Below are positions 53,207-63,541 of a stretch of DNA of 64,000 bases, piece after piece. Position numbers and translations under genes: made by a program. Position 1 is the first letter of the stretch. The number at the start of each line of letters is the position of its first letter. Source of the stretch: Rhynchonema sp. JSB1_4 (taxonomy: Eukaryota > Nematoda > Chromadorea > Monhysterida > Xyalidae); assembly GCA_030248065.1 (NCBI GenBank), contig JASAMV010006456.1, forward strand, positions 1 to 64,000. The letters run 5' to 3'. Below the pieces are notes generated by a model, which was given only the letters and a program-made list of their open reading frames with translations, was not told the DNA's origin and did not search any database.

Positions 53207-55083
53207 TACTGTCACATAGCAACAATATTGTTTATCTTGGAATGAGTGTGATTTTGGCTGGTGATGCTGGAACTATGGGGTGTGTGTGCGGCTATGTGCA
53301 ATGATATGACAAGCACAGTACTGTTCAACGGACGGTGTCTATCTAAATGCGAGAAATCTATCTTTCCTCATCATGGAAACACGATTGCGAATCGGTACGG
53401 TCGCCATGAAGGTAGTCACTTGGCATTCGTTGGTGAAAATGCAGCCCCCCCCGTGTTCGAAGCATTGTCAGCCATGTTATGACGAATCACATGTTTTGGT
53501 AAGATTTTACTTTTTGCATTTTTCCTTCTCTAGTTTCTGTGAAATATTTATTTGATTGATGGATGATCATGTGCTGCTTCATTATTACTGGATCGAGTCA
53601 CAAAAATACAATTTCTTTGCCTATTATTATATTTCATATTATGTATTCTTGTGTATAGTGCTTGAAACTGTTTTCTGTGGTTTTGCCAATTTTACATTTG
53701 CTTACGAAAATTTGTATGTTGCCTGCCTCCGACAAAATGGTGCACTATTCTTAATTTTATAGATATTTTTTTCAATGTTTTTTATTTCATATACTGTTTG
53801 GCTTCGCTTGGCTGGTTTGACTTTGTTTTACTTAATAGATTGGCTTTATAATAGTTCATTCGTCGCTAAGCATGTGCAAGTTGCAATCATAATTGGCACA
53901 ATTGTAAGCCTGGAAAATGAGAGAAAACTTTCACAGTAATATTTAAAGTCAAGTACGGTTGACACTCTGTCTTGAATCCTTGTCCCAGATTTGGGACTTA
54001 TCGATTCACCGTACCGGAGGGTCAACTGTGCACAAATGCCGGTGTCAGATTTGCCGATCGGCTTTCATCATCTGTCCTTTTTCACTGGCCGAGTTTGTAT
54101 GAATCTCTAAATATTGCGAATGCATTACAAAAGGTCATGTGACCGAGGCAAACGTGATCCGATCCGATCACCAAGTCTGTGACCGCTAAAGATGTTTTAC
54201 TGCCGCGTTCTTGAATCTCGTCAAGAGCTGACCCGATTTGATGCATATTTTATGGCGCGTTGGATACATTTATCATGATGCTTGACTAATTAATAAATAA
54301 AATGGAACCTTAATCTTGGAGTGAGCAGAATTGTTCCACGAATGTCTCTCGACATTACTATTCGAAGCTGAACTGTCTTGGAGAAGCAAAAGCGGAAGAA
54401 CAGATGCAGAACTCTCATTGGCCGTTAAGATTGGTCAGCAATATACAACATAGGTATTGATACTGGAGCATTCCTTTCACGCACGGATCTGGGGGCCGGT
54501 CACTGTTGTACCGTGGTTGCGTTACAATTCGATTGGCTGGCGAAATGGCCGATCGGGATGGACACGAACCTGGTTTATCGTTGTGAAAATTTTGCAGCTT
54601 CAATCGCACTCATGGTCATGTCAAGCTTGGATGAACGCGGATCAGTCGCTTAGCTGTGTCTGTCCATTTATGTCTGTCAAATTTTCACACTTCACGAGTT
54701 TTCAGTGGTTCCGGTCCACAGCCACATGGCGATATCGATTGATTGATCGAATGAACAAACAGGGTGGAGTGGCGAAATTGATAAAGATGAGCAGAACTTT
54801 TTATTTATTCAAAGTTCTTTCTCGGCTTTGCTCCCATTCTCATCCTCTTGTCTTCTGCGTTGTTCTTGTTCGCTGGCGTGATGCGAAATGTCACGAGAAA
54901 AGTTGCGTCACGGAATAAGAGCACTGCTCTGTTTCCCTTCATCGCCATACTTTTTTCTCGTGATGCTTCGCGCGGTGGTGACACTCGCTTCCTCTATATT
55001 TCAGTTGTTGTATTCTTTTATCGTTATTATCAAACTTCCTAATTGGGCACATTTTCTTCATTGTCCAAACCGCATCAAATTTA

Positions 55084-55310
55084 TAGGGTGGAATTTTCGA
55101 AACGGTGTGAAGGTCAGTTAGGCGTAAAGGTCGGCGTAAAGTTCGGATGAAAGCTTGGTCGGCGTAGCTCGGTGTAAACGTGAAACATTGCCTGTTATTG
55201 ACGTGGAATGTTTCAAGTTTCAAGGCCTATCACACTGAGCTGTCGACCGAGCTTTTCACCGACCTTTACACTCAACTGACCTTTACACCGTTTCGAAAAT
55301 ATCACCCATA
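55084..55310. mobile_element. Foldback MITE (TATAGGGTG... ends)
   Basis: Left arm GGGTGGAATTTTCGAAACGG with GTGAAGGTCAGTTAGGCG; right arm CCTTTACACTCAACTGACC and CACCGTTTCGAAAATATC, then CACCC. TA flanks are compatible with a TA or TAT target. Internal repeated GGTCGGCGTAAAG words. Confidence 0.68.
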
Positions 55311-55627
55311 GAGCGACAATCACTGAGTTTCCTTTCACTTCGTGTAAAACACATGTATTTTATGTGCACAACATCAATATATAGTTTTTATGGGTATTTA
55401 CCTTGTACGTTTTTTCCATTCATTTCAGTTTCCGTTTTCCGAGCTATCCCATCCACATACAACAACAAAGCATGGAGGTGTCGGTTCGTAGCATTCGGTA
55501 GGATTCCGTGTTTCTGCGGTTGATTGTGAAAAAATCCATAGTTTCTTTCTTTCGGTGCTGCTTCTCTGTCTTGTAATCATAATGCAATGCATTGCATGCC
55601 GTCGTTGAGTATAACGACAAAAATATA

Positions 55628-55804
55628 ATCTATCAATTCTTTTGGGAGAAACTTATCAACCGTGTTGCCTGATCCGTAAAGCGCATTATGCGTACACTGG
55701 CTACGGAAGTCACGTGACCGCTATAGCCAGTGCACGCATCATGCGCTTTACGGATCAGGCAACGCGTTTGAAAAGTTTCTCCCAAAAGAATTGTCAGAGT
55801 ATAC
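55628..55804. mobile_element. Near-perfect palindromic MITE, copy 2
   Basis: Same arms as 45787-45971 (TTTTGGGAGAAACTT, CCTGATCCGTAAAGCGC), but the centre reads GGCTACGGAAGTCACGTGAC, the reverse orientation of copy 1. The right outer end GTCAGAGTATAC is intact; the left outer end is diverged. Confidence 0.78.
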
Positions 55805-56419
55805 AATTTTCTGATTCCAGTTTTCCATTTTGATTGTTGGTATGGTATTTTCATTTATACTTTTTTCAAGTGAAAATTTATAGTAATGCGTGTGTACCCC
55901 CGTGTTTATGTGTGTTGTCTTTCCAATATGAAAAACTGTCTTGGTCACCCTCTGAACATATCGTAATCAAATTCGTTACAAACAACAACATACATATTAC
56001 GTAGCGACCAAACCAACTGGGCAGACAGATGTAATTTTGAGGAAAAAAACGCCGAATTGCTTGCTCATGCCGTAAACCAGTCAGCAGAAAGAAAAACATC
56101 CTCAGTGCATTTTCTTTTGCAGTCAGATCAGGAGCCAGCAGAAAGGGTGGTTCAAAAGTAACTGCACAAGGTTTAGGTTGGCGTTCGTGAAACTCATAAG
56201 CTCATTTTCGAATTCCCTGTGTGCGAAAACCGCTGTTACCCAAATTTTATGGTGCTATTTGAAGCCTTTCCGTATGAGTTTCCCCACACGTCATCCTTCA
56301 CCTAGTGTAGCTATTTGTTGACCGTTTTATATTTCTAACTCTGGTCATGGCCAAACAGTCACTCCCACCCGAACTCTGCAGTATCAGCAAGTCAAAACAT
56401 TCATTCAGTTTCAGTATCG

Positions 56420-56570
56420 GTGTTTTTATGCGTTCGGGGCCGTCGATGCGAACCTTGTCGGTGTACATAAATGAGAAAACTTCTGATTTGACCTCTCCCT
56501 TGCCCAAAAGCTGAATCCGACGCACGCTTTTTTTCTCACAAAGTTGTTATGACGTTGATACTGCACATCG
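56420..56570. promoter_or_regulatory. Conserved upstream block, cluster unit 1
   Basis: The sequence with TTGCCCAAAAGCTGAATCCG and CTCACAAAGTTGTTATGACG recurs upstream of all three cluster genes (also 58305-58470 and 60655-60810), 200-280 bp before each start codon. It could be the retained promoter of the duplicated unit. The antisense strand also keeps a short related open frame in each copy, so a coding or transcribed role is not excluded. Confidence 0.5.
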
Positions 56571-56767
56571 TGACTGTGATACATCTGGAGCTTTGAAAAC
56601 CGAGCCAAACGTTGCTTGCCCATACCCGCAGTGTGGACAGTATTTTGCTCCTATTGCATTGGCCCTTTGGCCGAAAGTTTCGGAACGATATGCTTCAAGC
56701 GCACCTGGCTGGTATTTCATGAATTTTTCAACGACGACTTTGAAACGCGAAGATCATACAATTAAAA

Positions 56768-57722
56768 ATGAAAATCAAATTCCAAATTATGTCCTTCGTT
56801 ATCTGTTGGTGCTATACGTGCACTATCACCGCACCAGCAGTGCCTGGCCGCTCCACATTCGAAATAAATCTCTGCGATGACCCAAAACTTCCTTGTGAAC
56901 ATCATCAAGACTGTTGCTATCATTTGATTTTGGGTTATTACTGCTGCGACCAACAGGTGGTCAGGTAAAGTACATCCTGTTTTTGGTGATCATCTATAGT
57001 GCGGAAACTTTTCCAACCACATTTCGGATTCCAATCTGCCGTTATTACGTTTGACGCTGAAACGTCTCCTTTTGCACTGGTGGTGAGGAGGCGGCGTGGA
57101 AGCGGATTTTCCTTTTCCAAGACCTTTTGAGTGTTCTGACGGGATAAGAAGGAGTTAAAGTGTGGTAACAAACAATTCTTCATGACAGGCGTGAAGAAGA
57201 TGTATGGCCTGAGGACGGACCACGGTCTCGGATCAAGCGAGCTTCATCGAAAAAACCCGGCACAGACCGTAAGAGTGGCGTGGGAAAGAAAGCGGCAAAG
57301 TAAGTGCGTTGTGTATTTTTGGTATCAAACATCAATGTGACGTTAATTTTAAATTTTGTGACAGTATCAATCAAGTATGGTTATTAATCACGGGCTTGGA
57401 GACTTATTTACTAACGTCACCAACTTCAACCAGCGTTGAAATTGATATTGAAATTTGATTTGAAATATTGAAATTGCTTTGATATTGATATTGAAAGCAA
57501 TACCTAGTACGTAGGGCTGGTCGACAACGTCCTAAGTCAATATATCGAAATATATACTGTGTAAAAAAAGTGGCGTGATCAACACAGGACCAGTTAGCTT
57601 GCAACCGGTATTTCAGATTGGCCGCTGGCGTAATTGTCGTGATCGTTATCGGAAGTGTTCTTGGTTTTTGTTGCTGTGTTGGCCTTGTTGCGTATTGTTT
57701 CTACACTGCGTGTAAAAACTAA
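56768..57722 (+). CDS. Cysteine-rich single-pass membrane protein, cluster gene 1
   Basis: Three in-phase exons: 56768-56964, 57189-57299 and 57617-57722, giving 137 residues. An N-terminal hydrophobic segment (residues 1-22, ending TAPA) looks like a signal peptide. The mature domain has the spacing C-x6-C-x5-CC-x8-CC (CDDPKLPC, QDCCYHLILGYYCCDQQ). A charged linker (REEDVWPEDGPRSRIKR, then Lys-rich) follows. The last exon is a transmembrane helix (AAGVIVVIVIGSVLGFCCC) with a short Cys tail ending ACKN. The layout (secreted Cys-rich head, one membrane pass, tiny tail) recalls Shisa/CYYR1-type proteins, but I see no decisive homology. It is the most intact member of a tandem family of three. 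Confidence 0.78.
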
Positions 57723-58304
57723 TGTCGTCCGTTGGTGAGACATCCATGATAATCCGGTAAAAATTGTGATTCGAATTTAGAATTAGAATCTTAGAATTTA
57801 GAATCTTAGATTTCAAATTTTAGTACCCCTTGACAAATGTAAACGTTCGAAAATTTTCTTGTTGATTGGCGTTACACATTGGTCTGTTTATTTGGTGTTT
57901 TTTTAACACTAGCTTTTTCCGTGAATGGATCATTGTTATTCTTGAATGAAATTCCAGAGTCAATATGCAATTAAGCAAAGTGTTTCATCACCCACGTTTT
58001 GTGGTGACTATAACAACAAAAGGAGATAATTTTAGTGGAGAAAAGCAAATTGCTCATGCCTGTAGACAGTCAGTCAGCAAGAAAGAAAAGTATCCTTGGT
58101 GCAATTTCGTTTACTGGAGCAGGTATATTATTAGCGAAAAGAAAAGTTGGCACACATACGAAATTTTTTGTTCGCTACGCTTGTGAAAGCGTATTTTGTG
58201 TGGATTTCGACTTCAGGGGTGCCGAATTTATAACTGGGGTGTGCTATGCACAGACAGGCCCTCCCGGACTGCACAGTAAGCTGCATCGGCAACTTCAAAA
58301 CACT

Positions 58305-58470
58305 TATTCAGTCAGTTTCGGCGTTTTTGTTCGTTTGGGGTGTTTTCGTTTCAGGCCCACCTACATAATGTATGTTAACTTTGTCGCTAAAAAGAGAAAT
58401 TCGAATTTGACCCCCCTTGGCCAAAAGCTGGGTCCGACACTGTTTTCTGTCTCACAAAGTTGTTATGGCG
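58305..58470. promoter_or_regulatory. Conserved upstream block, cluster unit 2
   Basis: Contains CTTGGCCAAAAGCTGGGTCC and TCTCACAAAGTTGTTATGGCG, matching the blocks at 56420-56570 and 60655-60810. It lies 240 bp before the gene 2 start. Confidence 0.5.
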
Positions 58471-58710
58471 TCGATAAGTGACAGCTGGAAGTATGAAAGC
58501 AACAAAAATGACTTCTACTGGTGACTGTTTTATACGGTAGGTGTACGATTTGTATCGGCCGAAAATCACGGAACGAATTTCTATGCAATGTTCAAATACA
58601 CCTACTGTATATCGTCATGGGCGAAAATTCATACATATTATCTTGATTGATACGATCGGAGATTTTATAAGATTGACGTTTGGAACACGAAAATAAGATA
58701 AAAAATTGGA

Positions 58711-59846
58711 ATGAACAACACCAAATTCCCAATCATCCCTCTGATAATCTCTCTCGGTTACACATGCACTGTCACAGCACCAGCAGTGCCCGGCCGATCC
58801 CAGTTCGAAATATCCTATTGCGAGGGCCTAAATCTTAAATGTGAACCTGGTCAAGATTGTTGTTACGATTTCCATTGGGGCCATTACTGTTGCGATCAAC
58901 AAGTGGCTATCTACCCTTTGTTCGTAAACTTTTTGAATGTTCAAAGGCATGCAAATAGGCACCCTAAGTTTCCCTCGCCCCCGTTAATCTAAAAACTACA
59001 AACGTTTATCGAGAAAAAATCTGCTTTTAGTAGTTTATTCAGTATTCCAAATTTTAACGTGTTTTAAATGCTATTTAAACCTTCGGAGATGTCACACTTC
59101 AACCTCCTAGAAAACCTATTCGGGGAGTCGTAATGCAGAAAAATGGAGTATCCAACAACCCTTGTTGACAGGAGTGAAGATGATGATTTTCCTGATGACG
59201 ACGGACCACGATTGCGAACAGCGCGCGCTACGGAAGGGAACAAACCAGAAAAACCTGGCAAAAGCGGGTATTATACAGTACCTCGTTTCTTATCATTCAT
59301 ATAAACGTCAGTGTGACGGTAATTCCTATATTCATGACAGTAGCAAAAGCTCCCGCAACAGTTATCAAACTATCGGATCGGATCGGACAGGTCCAGACAC
59401 ATAGGTTTACACCTGGACTGATCACAGTCTGCCCACCAGTTCCGGGCCGATGTGATCACAAAGTTTGATATCGTCCAATCAGTAAGAGCGAACCGGTAAA
59501 AAGTGACCAAAAAGTTGAATTGAACCGAAGTCCTTTACTATGGCGAATTTTCGGGGCACAGCAAAAAGTATGCGCATCAGGTGGAAGTTATGCTGATCAC
59601 GAACTTGCCTATAATGAAGTTTCACTGAGCAACACCTGCATACAAAGCACGGGCGATTATTGAATTGACAACCAAACGATTAGCCCGTATTTCAGACTTT
59701 CCGCTGGTGTGATCGCCGCGATCGTAATCGGAAGTGTTCTGGGTCTCTGTTGTTGCTTCTCTATTGCCGCGTATCTGGCTGTCCTGGCTGTGTATTGCTG
59801 CTTGGCCGCATTTTGTATTGTTATGGCTAGTCGTGCCCCGCTATAG
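58711..59846 (+). CDS. Cysteine-rich membrane protein, cluster gene 2, with lost exon-1 splice donor
   Basis: Exon 1 (from 58711) encodes MNNTKFPIIPLIISL and the same C-x6-C-x5-CC-x8-CC head (CEGLNLKC, QDCCYDFHWGHYCCDQQ). At the position where genes 1 and 3 have a gtaag/gtaaag donor, this copy reads ctaccc (58911). The frame instead runs on to a stop at 58990-58992, giving 93 residues without a membrane anchor. The equivalents of exon 2 (59172-59267, SEDDDFPDDDGPRLRTAR) and exon 3 (59695-59846, LSAGVIAAIVIGSVLGLCCC, with a longer hydrophobic tail ending ASRAPL) are still open. It is a pseudogene, a soluble variant, or spliced by a donor I cannot see. Confidence 0.6.
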
Positions 59847-60654
59847 TCACCACAAAGGGCACTTGACGAACAACGTGATACTAAGTGCGAGTCGGTGAAT
59901 GTAACGGCAACGGGTCAAGTACAGTAACAAGGCAAAATATATGCCTTCAGACAGGGTTATAGTCACCCTTTCTGTCACCCGATGTGGCAGGTAATCAATT
60001 TGTATGTATATGCGTAGAGTTTCGGTCGTATGAGGGTACTGGGCAGGAATATCCGGAACCACCAAACACGACGGAATATTCGGCGATGGAATATCCGGAA
60101 GTTTCCACCCGCCGGTTATTATACGTCGTGTTGAGAACCACGACGGAATATCCGGAGAAAACGACGCACTATTCCAGTTCCGAACCTATCCAATCCACAA
60201 TATCAGCAAGGCATCGAGTGCCTTCGGCTGACTCTGGTTTTCCATTTTTGTTGTTGGTATGGTTTTACCCTTTTCAAGTGACGGCTTAGGATAGTGTGTG
60301 GATACTCGTCCATGTGTAATGACAATGAGTGTTTGTGATTGTGTTTCCAATATAAAAAACTGTCTTTGAAGTGTCGAAATCAAAATCTTTACGAACAAAA
60401 ACTCTTTATGTTGTGGCTATAATTCAGAAAAAACAAAGACCAATTACTCATGCCCGTAACGTAAACAGTCAATCACCAAGAGAGATAATGCTCGTGTAGC
60501 ATTTGGTTTTGCTGGCGGGTCCGGATCACCTGTACCTCTATCTGTATCTCTCTAAGGAAAGAACCAAAAAGAAAAGTATACACAGTGCACATTATTTGTG
60601 CATTTTTTTGTTCGCCACACGTCCGCATGACGAACTCTCAACAACGTTAAAACA

Positions 60655-60810
60655 TTTATTCGATTAGTTTCAACGTTTTCATACGTTTGGGTTTTTGCGT
60701 GTGCGACACTTGTCCGTATAAAGTGAGAAAACGTCGGATCTGAGCTCTCCCTTTGGCCAAAACCTGGATCCGACACTGTTCTCTTTTGCACAAAGTCGCC
60801 ATGACGTCGA
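60655..60810. promoter_or_regulatory. Conserved upstream block, cluster unit 3
   Basis: Contains TTTGGCCAAAACCTGGATCC, GACACTGTTCTCTTTTGC and CAAAGTCGCCATGACGTCGA, aligned with the other two units. It lies 280 bp before the gene 3 start. Confidence 0.5.
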
Positions 60811-61090
60811 TACGGCTGCACTGCACTGAACTGGAATTATGAAAAGCGAGACAGACGGAATTCGTGAGTGTGCTATGCTGCTATACATTTTGTATCAGAC
60901 CAAAGTTACGAAATGATTTGAACCAAACAAGCTTTATGTATACCTATAGTGTTGTTGTTGGCGATAAGATTGCTTTGTTGATATTGACAGCCGCTTATTT
61001 TATCCAATGTTTCGTGAATAGCAAGGCTGGCTTTTGGAACGTGAAATTCCGAATTTGAGTTCGTGATATTGCCAAAAAATTAAATACAGT

Positions 61091-62020
61091 ATGAATACCA
61101 AATTCCCAATTATCCCGCTGATCATCTGTTCGTGTTACATGTGCACTGTCGCAGCCCCAGCTATGCCCAGCCATTCCCAATTAGCGAAAGCATTTTGCGA
61201 TGATCTGAAACTGCAGTGTGAACGTGATCAAGGCTGTTGCTATCATCCGATTTCGGGTTATTACTGCTGCAACCAACAAGTGGTCAAGTAAGATATACAT
61301 ACCCAGGGCTTTTATAGTGATTTGAAATATCAAAAACGTCAGGCAGAATTGAGCCGGGTTAGGCCGATCATATGAAGCAAGATTGTTGCTGTCTGGTGAG
61401 TTTGTGCACTCCTTTGTCGATATCAAGCTTGATGATCGGATGAGGCCGATCACATCGATGTGATTGGACAACCTGAACAGGTCCGATCTGATCACACCGC
61501 AGTAGGTATTGGTCGCACAATGACTTTATAAGAATTGGTCAAATTTTTTTCCTGAATCGCAAAGCAGGCCAGTGACGGGGCAATGACGTTGCGTTGCGCG
61601 ATCACACACAATACACGTAGTAAAGAGAATGTTTCAGACCTGCGGCAACGTGGTTGATCTGCTGGATTATTTTCAGCTGAAAATGTTTTGTGAGAATCAC
61701 AAATAGCACAGTAGTTAAGAGTGACTGAACGTGAAAATCAGGATTGATTTTGATGAATTCTTATATGGTCATTGTGCGACCAATAGAGAAGTGTGCGGGC
61801 CGACCACAAAGCTGAACCGCAGAGAGTTCAATTTCGTGGCCAGCCGCCATATTTTATATAATATGCATTTACCTATAGTTTTCTTTCTCCCTGTTCACAT
61901 TTCAGATTGGCCGGTGGTATAATTGCAGCGATCGTGATCGCAAGTGTGCTCGGTTGCTGCTGCTGCGTCGTCGGTCTTGTTATGTGTTGTTTCTGCAGTC
62001 CGTGTGCTATTCTTTTTTAG
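61091..62020 (+). CDS. Cysteine-rich single-pass membrane protein, cluster gene 3
   Basis: Exon 1 (61091-61287) encodes MNTKFPIIPLIICSC and the head CDDLKLQC, QGCCYHPISGYYCCNQQ. It has a clean gtaaga donor and the same 197-nt length as in gene 1. The last exon (61906-62020) encodes the membrane helix AGGIIAAIVIASVLGCCCC and a Cys tail ending CAILF. The middle exon is uncertain: an acceptor at 61741 opens an acidic segment (IDFDEFLYG) in the right phase, but I could not place its donor. The encoded architecture matches gene 1. Confidence 0.7.
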
Positions 62021-62393
62021 CTTTGAATCAGACAAATATAATGGTAAAAAATATTCTATTTGCCTGACATAACTTTTGTTCGCTTATTTGATGTTGATCA
62101 ACGACTAGCCTTTTCGGAATTATATGTCATTGTTATTCTTGAACAAAACTACAGAATAATTGCATAAACAGGCAACACGTTTGAAAGAGAAAACAAAGAA
62201 AAAGGCTCCCAATCAATTTTATTATAAATTATTGATTCAGTGCATATCGTGGCTGACTTAGCACTGCGAATTGTGACCAATTCGCATGACCATTCTGATA
62301 GAAAGGATTTTATCCTGGTTGATGTAACGTGCATCCCAAAATCGGTAGATGAATTTCTGCTTCTTCGCCAAATTGTGCTTGGTATGCCTCCAC

Positions 62394-62618
62394 TTACACA
62401 CTATTGCACACTTGTGTTGTTTCAGCATGTCTTTCACGGCAGATCCTACATACAAGTTGTGCTCTTGCCGAATGTTTGCGACGTCTGTGTCGCTCCAGGT
62501 TCGATCTGCGTTGTTCAATACCTGGATCCGTGAACGGTAAATCGCATTCGCGGCAATATTTAGGGCTGGCCGAAGGTCGACAGTGTGTCCGGAATAAATC
62601 GAAAAATAGCCTTTGCAC
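62394..62618 (-). CDS. Possible C2H2-type zinc-finger fragment
   Basis: An antisense frame reads KYCRECDLPFTDP, then LERHRRRKH, then LVCRICRERH: a C-x2-C followed by H-x4-H with a long loop, and a second C-x2-C. It lacks supporting exons and a competing 120-codon antisense frame overlaps it. May be chance or a degraded gene. Confidence 0.25.
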   Translation of the reverse strand: MQRLFFDLFRTHCRPSASPKYCRECDLPFTDPGIEQRRSNLERHRRRKHSARAQLVCRICRERHAETTQVCNSV

Positions 62619-62940
62619 AAAATGTCACGTGACCATTCGTTGCAGTTGACAATCGTGACCAGTTATTCGCGATTCCATCCCTGATTTATTTCTAGTACAT
62701 ATCTCAACCGCTGTCCCAGTTTGTCAGTGCATGGAACGACTGCTTTCTATTATCTTTATCATCAAACCAGTAAACTTTTATGCATGCCCAATCTTCGTTT
62801 TGTGGTGATCACCGGATAATAATCAATTTATATTGTCAACAGAAATGTTAGAAATCGCACGCGTTCCGCTCTTCAAGATGACTTTGTATTTATTTGCATA
62901 GAGAAGATACTATCTGAGCTTCATGTTCTGTCGTTTGATA

Positions 62941-63541
62941 TCATTGTTTGTCTGTGTGCGTAATGCTCTCCCGCGATTGTTTTACAGATCTGTCCGTCAG
63001 GTGTTGTTTTCTCAATTGGTTCGTTTTATTCGTATTCCGTTGTAGCGTTTCGTCGTGCGTTTTCGTTTTGCTGAACGCGCCGCTGAGAAACTCGTAGTCG
63101 TCGTCCGTGCCTGTGAAACATCAGCCAACCAAGTGTCGTCTGTGTCCTGGTTATAGTGAAACCCTTCTTGTGAACAGTGCTAAACGATGTTTCGATCCCC
63201 AATCGGCCATCAACCTCCTAATTACCACTTTATATGGGGAACGTTTTTAGTGACAGAAACTGTCGGGTTCATGTCATGGTCACGCATGTCACCATAAACA
63301 GGGTAGACTGTATACGCGGATACTCACCTTCAGCTGTATGAAAGTGTCCATCGCGTGGCGACCTTTCGGCTCGTAATTTGGCGCTAAAAGCAACAATGCT
63401 TCGATTATTGTTTGTTGATGATCAAATATTAGTGCCGCGCGTACCAGAAAGCAAGCGCCACGAAACCATAAATTCCGGTCCCAAAAATATATTGAACAAC
63501 GTAATTGATGAAAACTTCGCTGAAGCGATGAGAATAGGGCA
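62941..63541 (-). CDS. 3' exons of an unrecognised single-pass membrane protein gene (5' part not resolved)
   Basis: Three minus-strand exons join in phase: 63445-63541, 63328-63383 and 62941-63110 (stop TGA at 62941). Exon 1 of this set encodes a hydrophobic helix (EVFINYVVQYIFGTG followed by IYGFVALAF). Exon 2 gives a basic, proline-containing stretch (AKLRAERSPRDGHFHTAE). The last exon gives an acidic-then-basic tail (TDDDYEFLSGAFSKTK, ending ITHTDKQ). Splice sites are good: TTCGTTCAG acceptor, GTGAGT donor, TGTTTCACAG acceptor. The 61-bp intron is typical of the window. An upstream Ser/Thr/Gln/Arg-rich open frame at 63599-63859 may be an earlier exon, but phases did not close. No family was recognised. 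Confidence 0.55.

Larger units (their letters stand above)
53207..55809. other. Intergenic region downstream of ILK
   Basis: No gene supported; AT-rich around 53.5-54.0 kb. It contains two foldback elements (55084-55310 and 55628-55804). The frames present are short and lack recognisable motifs. Confidence 0.45.

Noticed and set aside
62258..62620. 120-codon antisense frame overlapping the zinc-finger-like frame
   Set aside because: No motif, no splice partners and a poorer amino-acid composition than the other frame.
63336..63482. Alternative single exon reading ALIFDHQQTIIEALLLLAP
   Set aside because: It is open, but the two-exon reading with a 61-bp intron fits splice phases to the next exon and yields a coherent membrane helix and tail.
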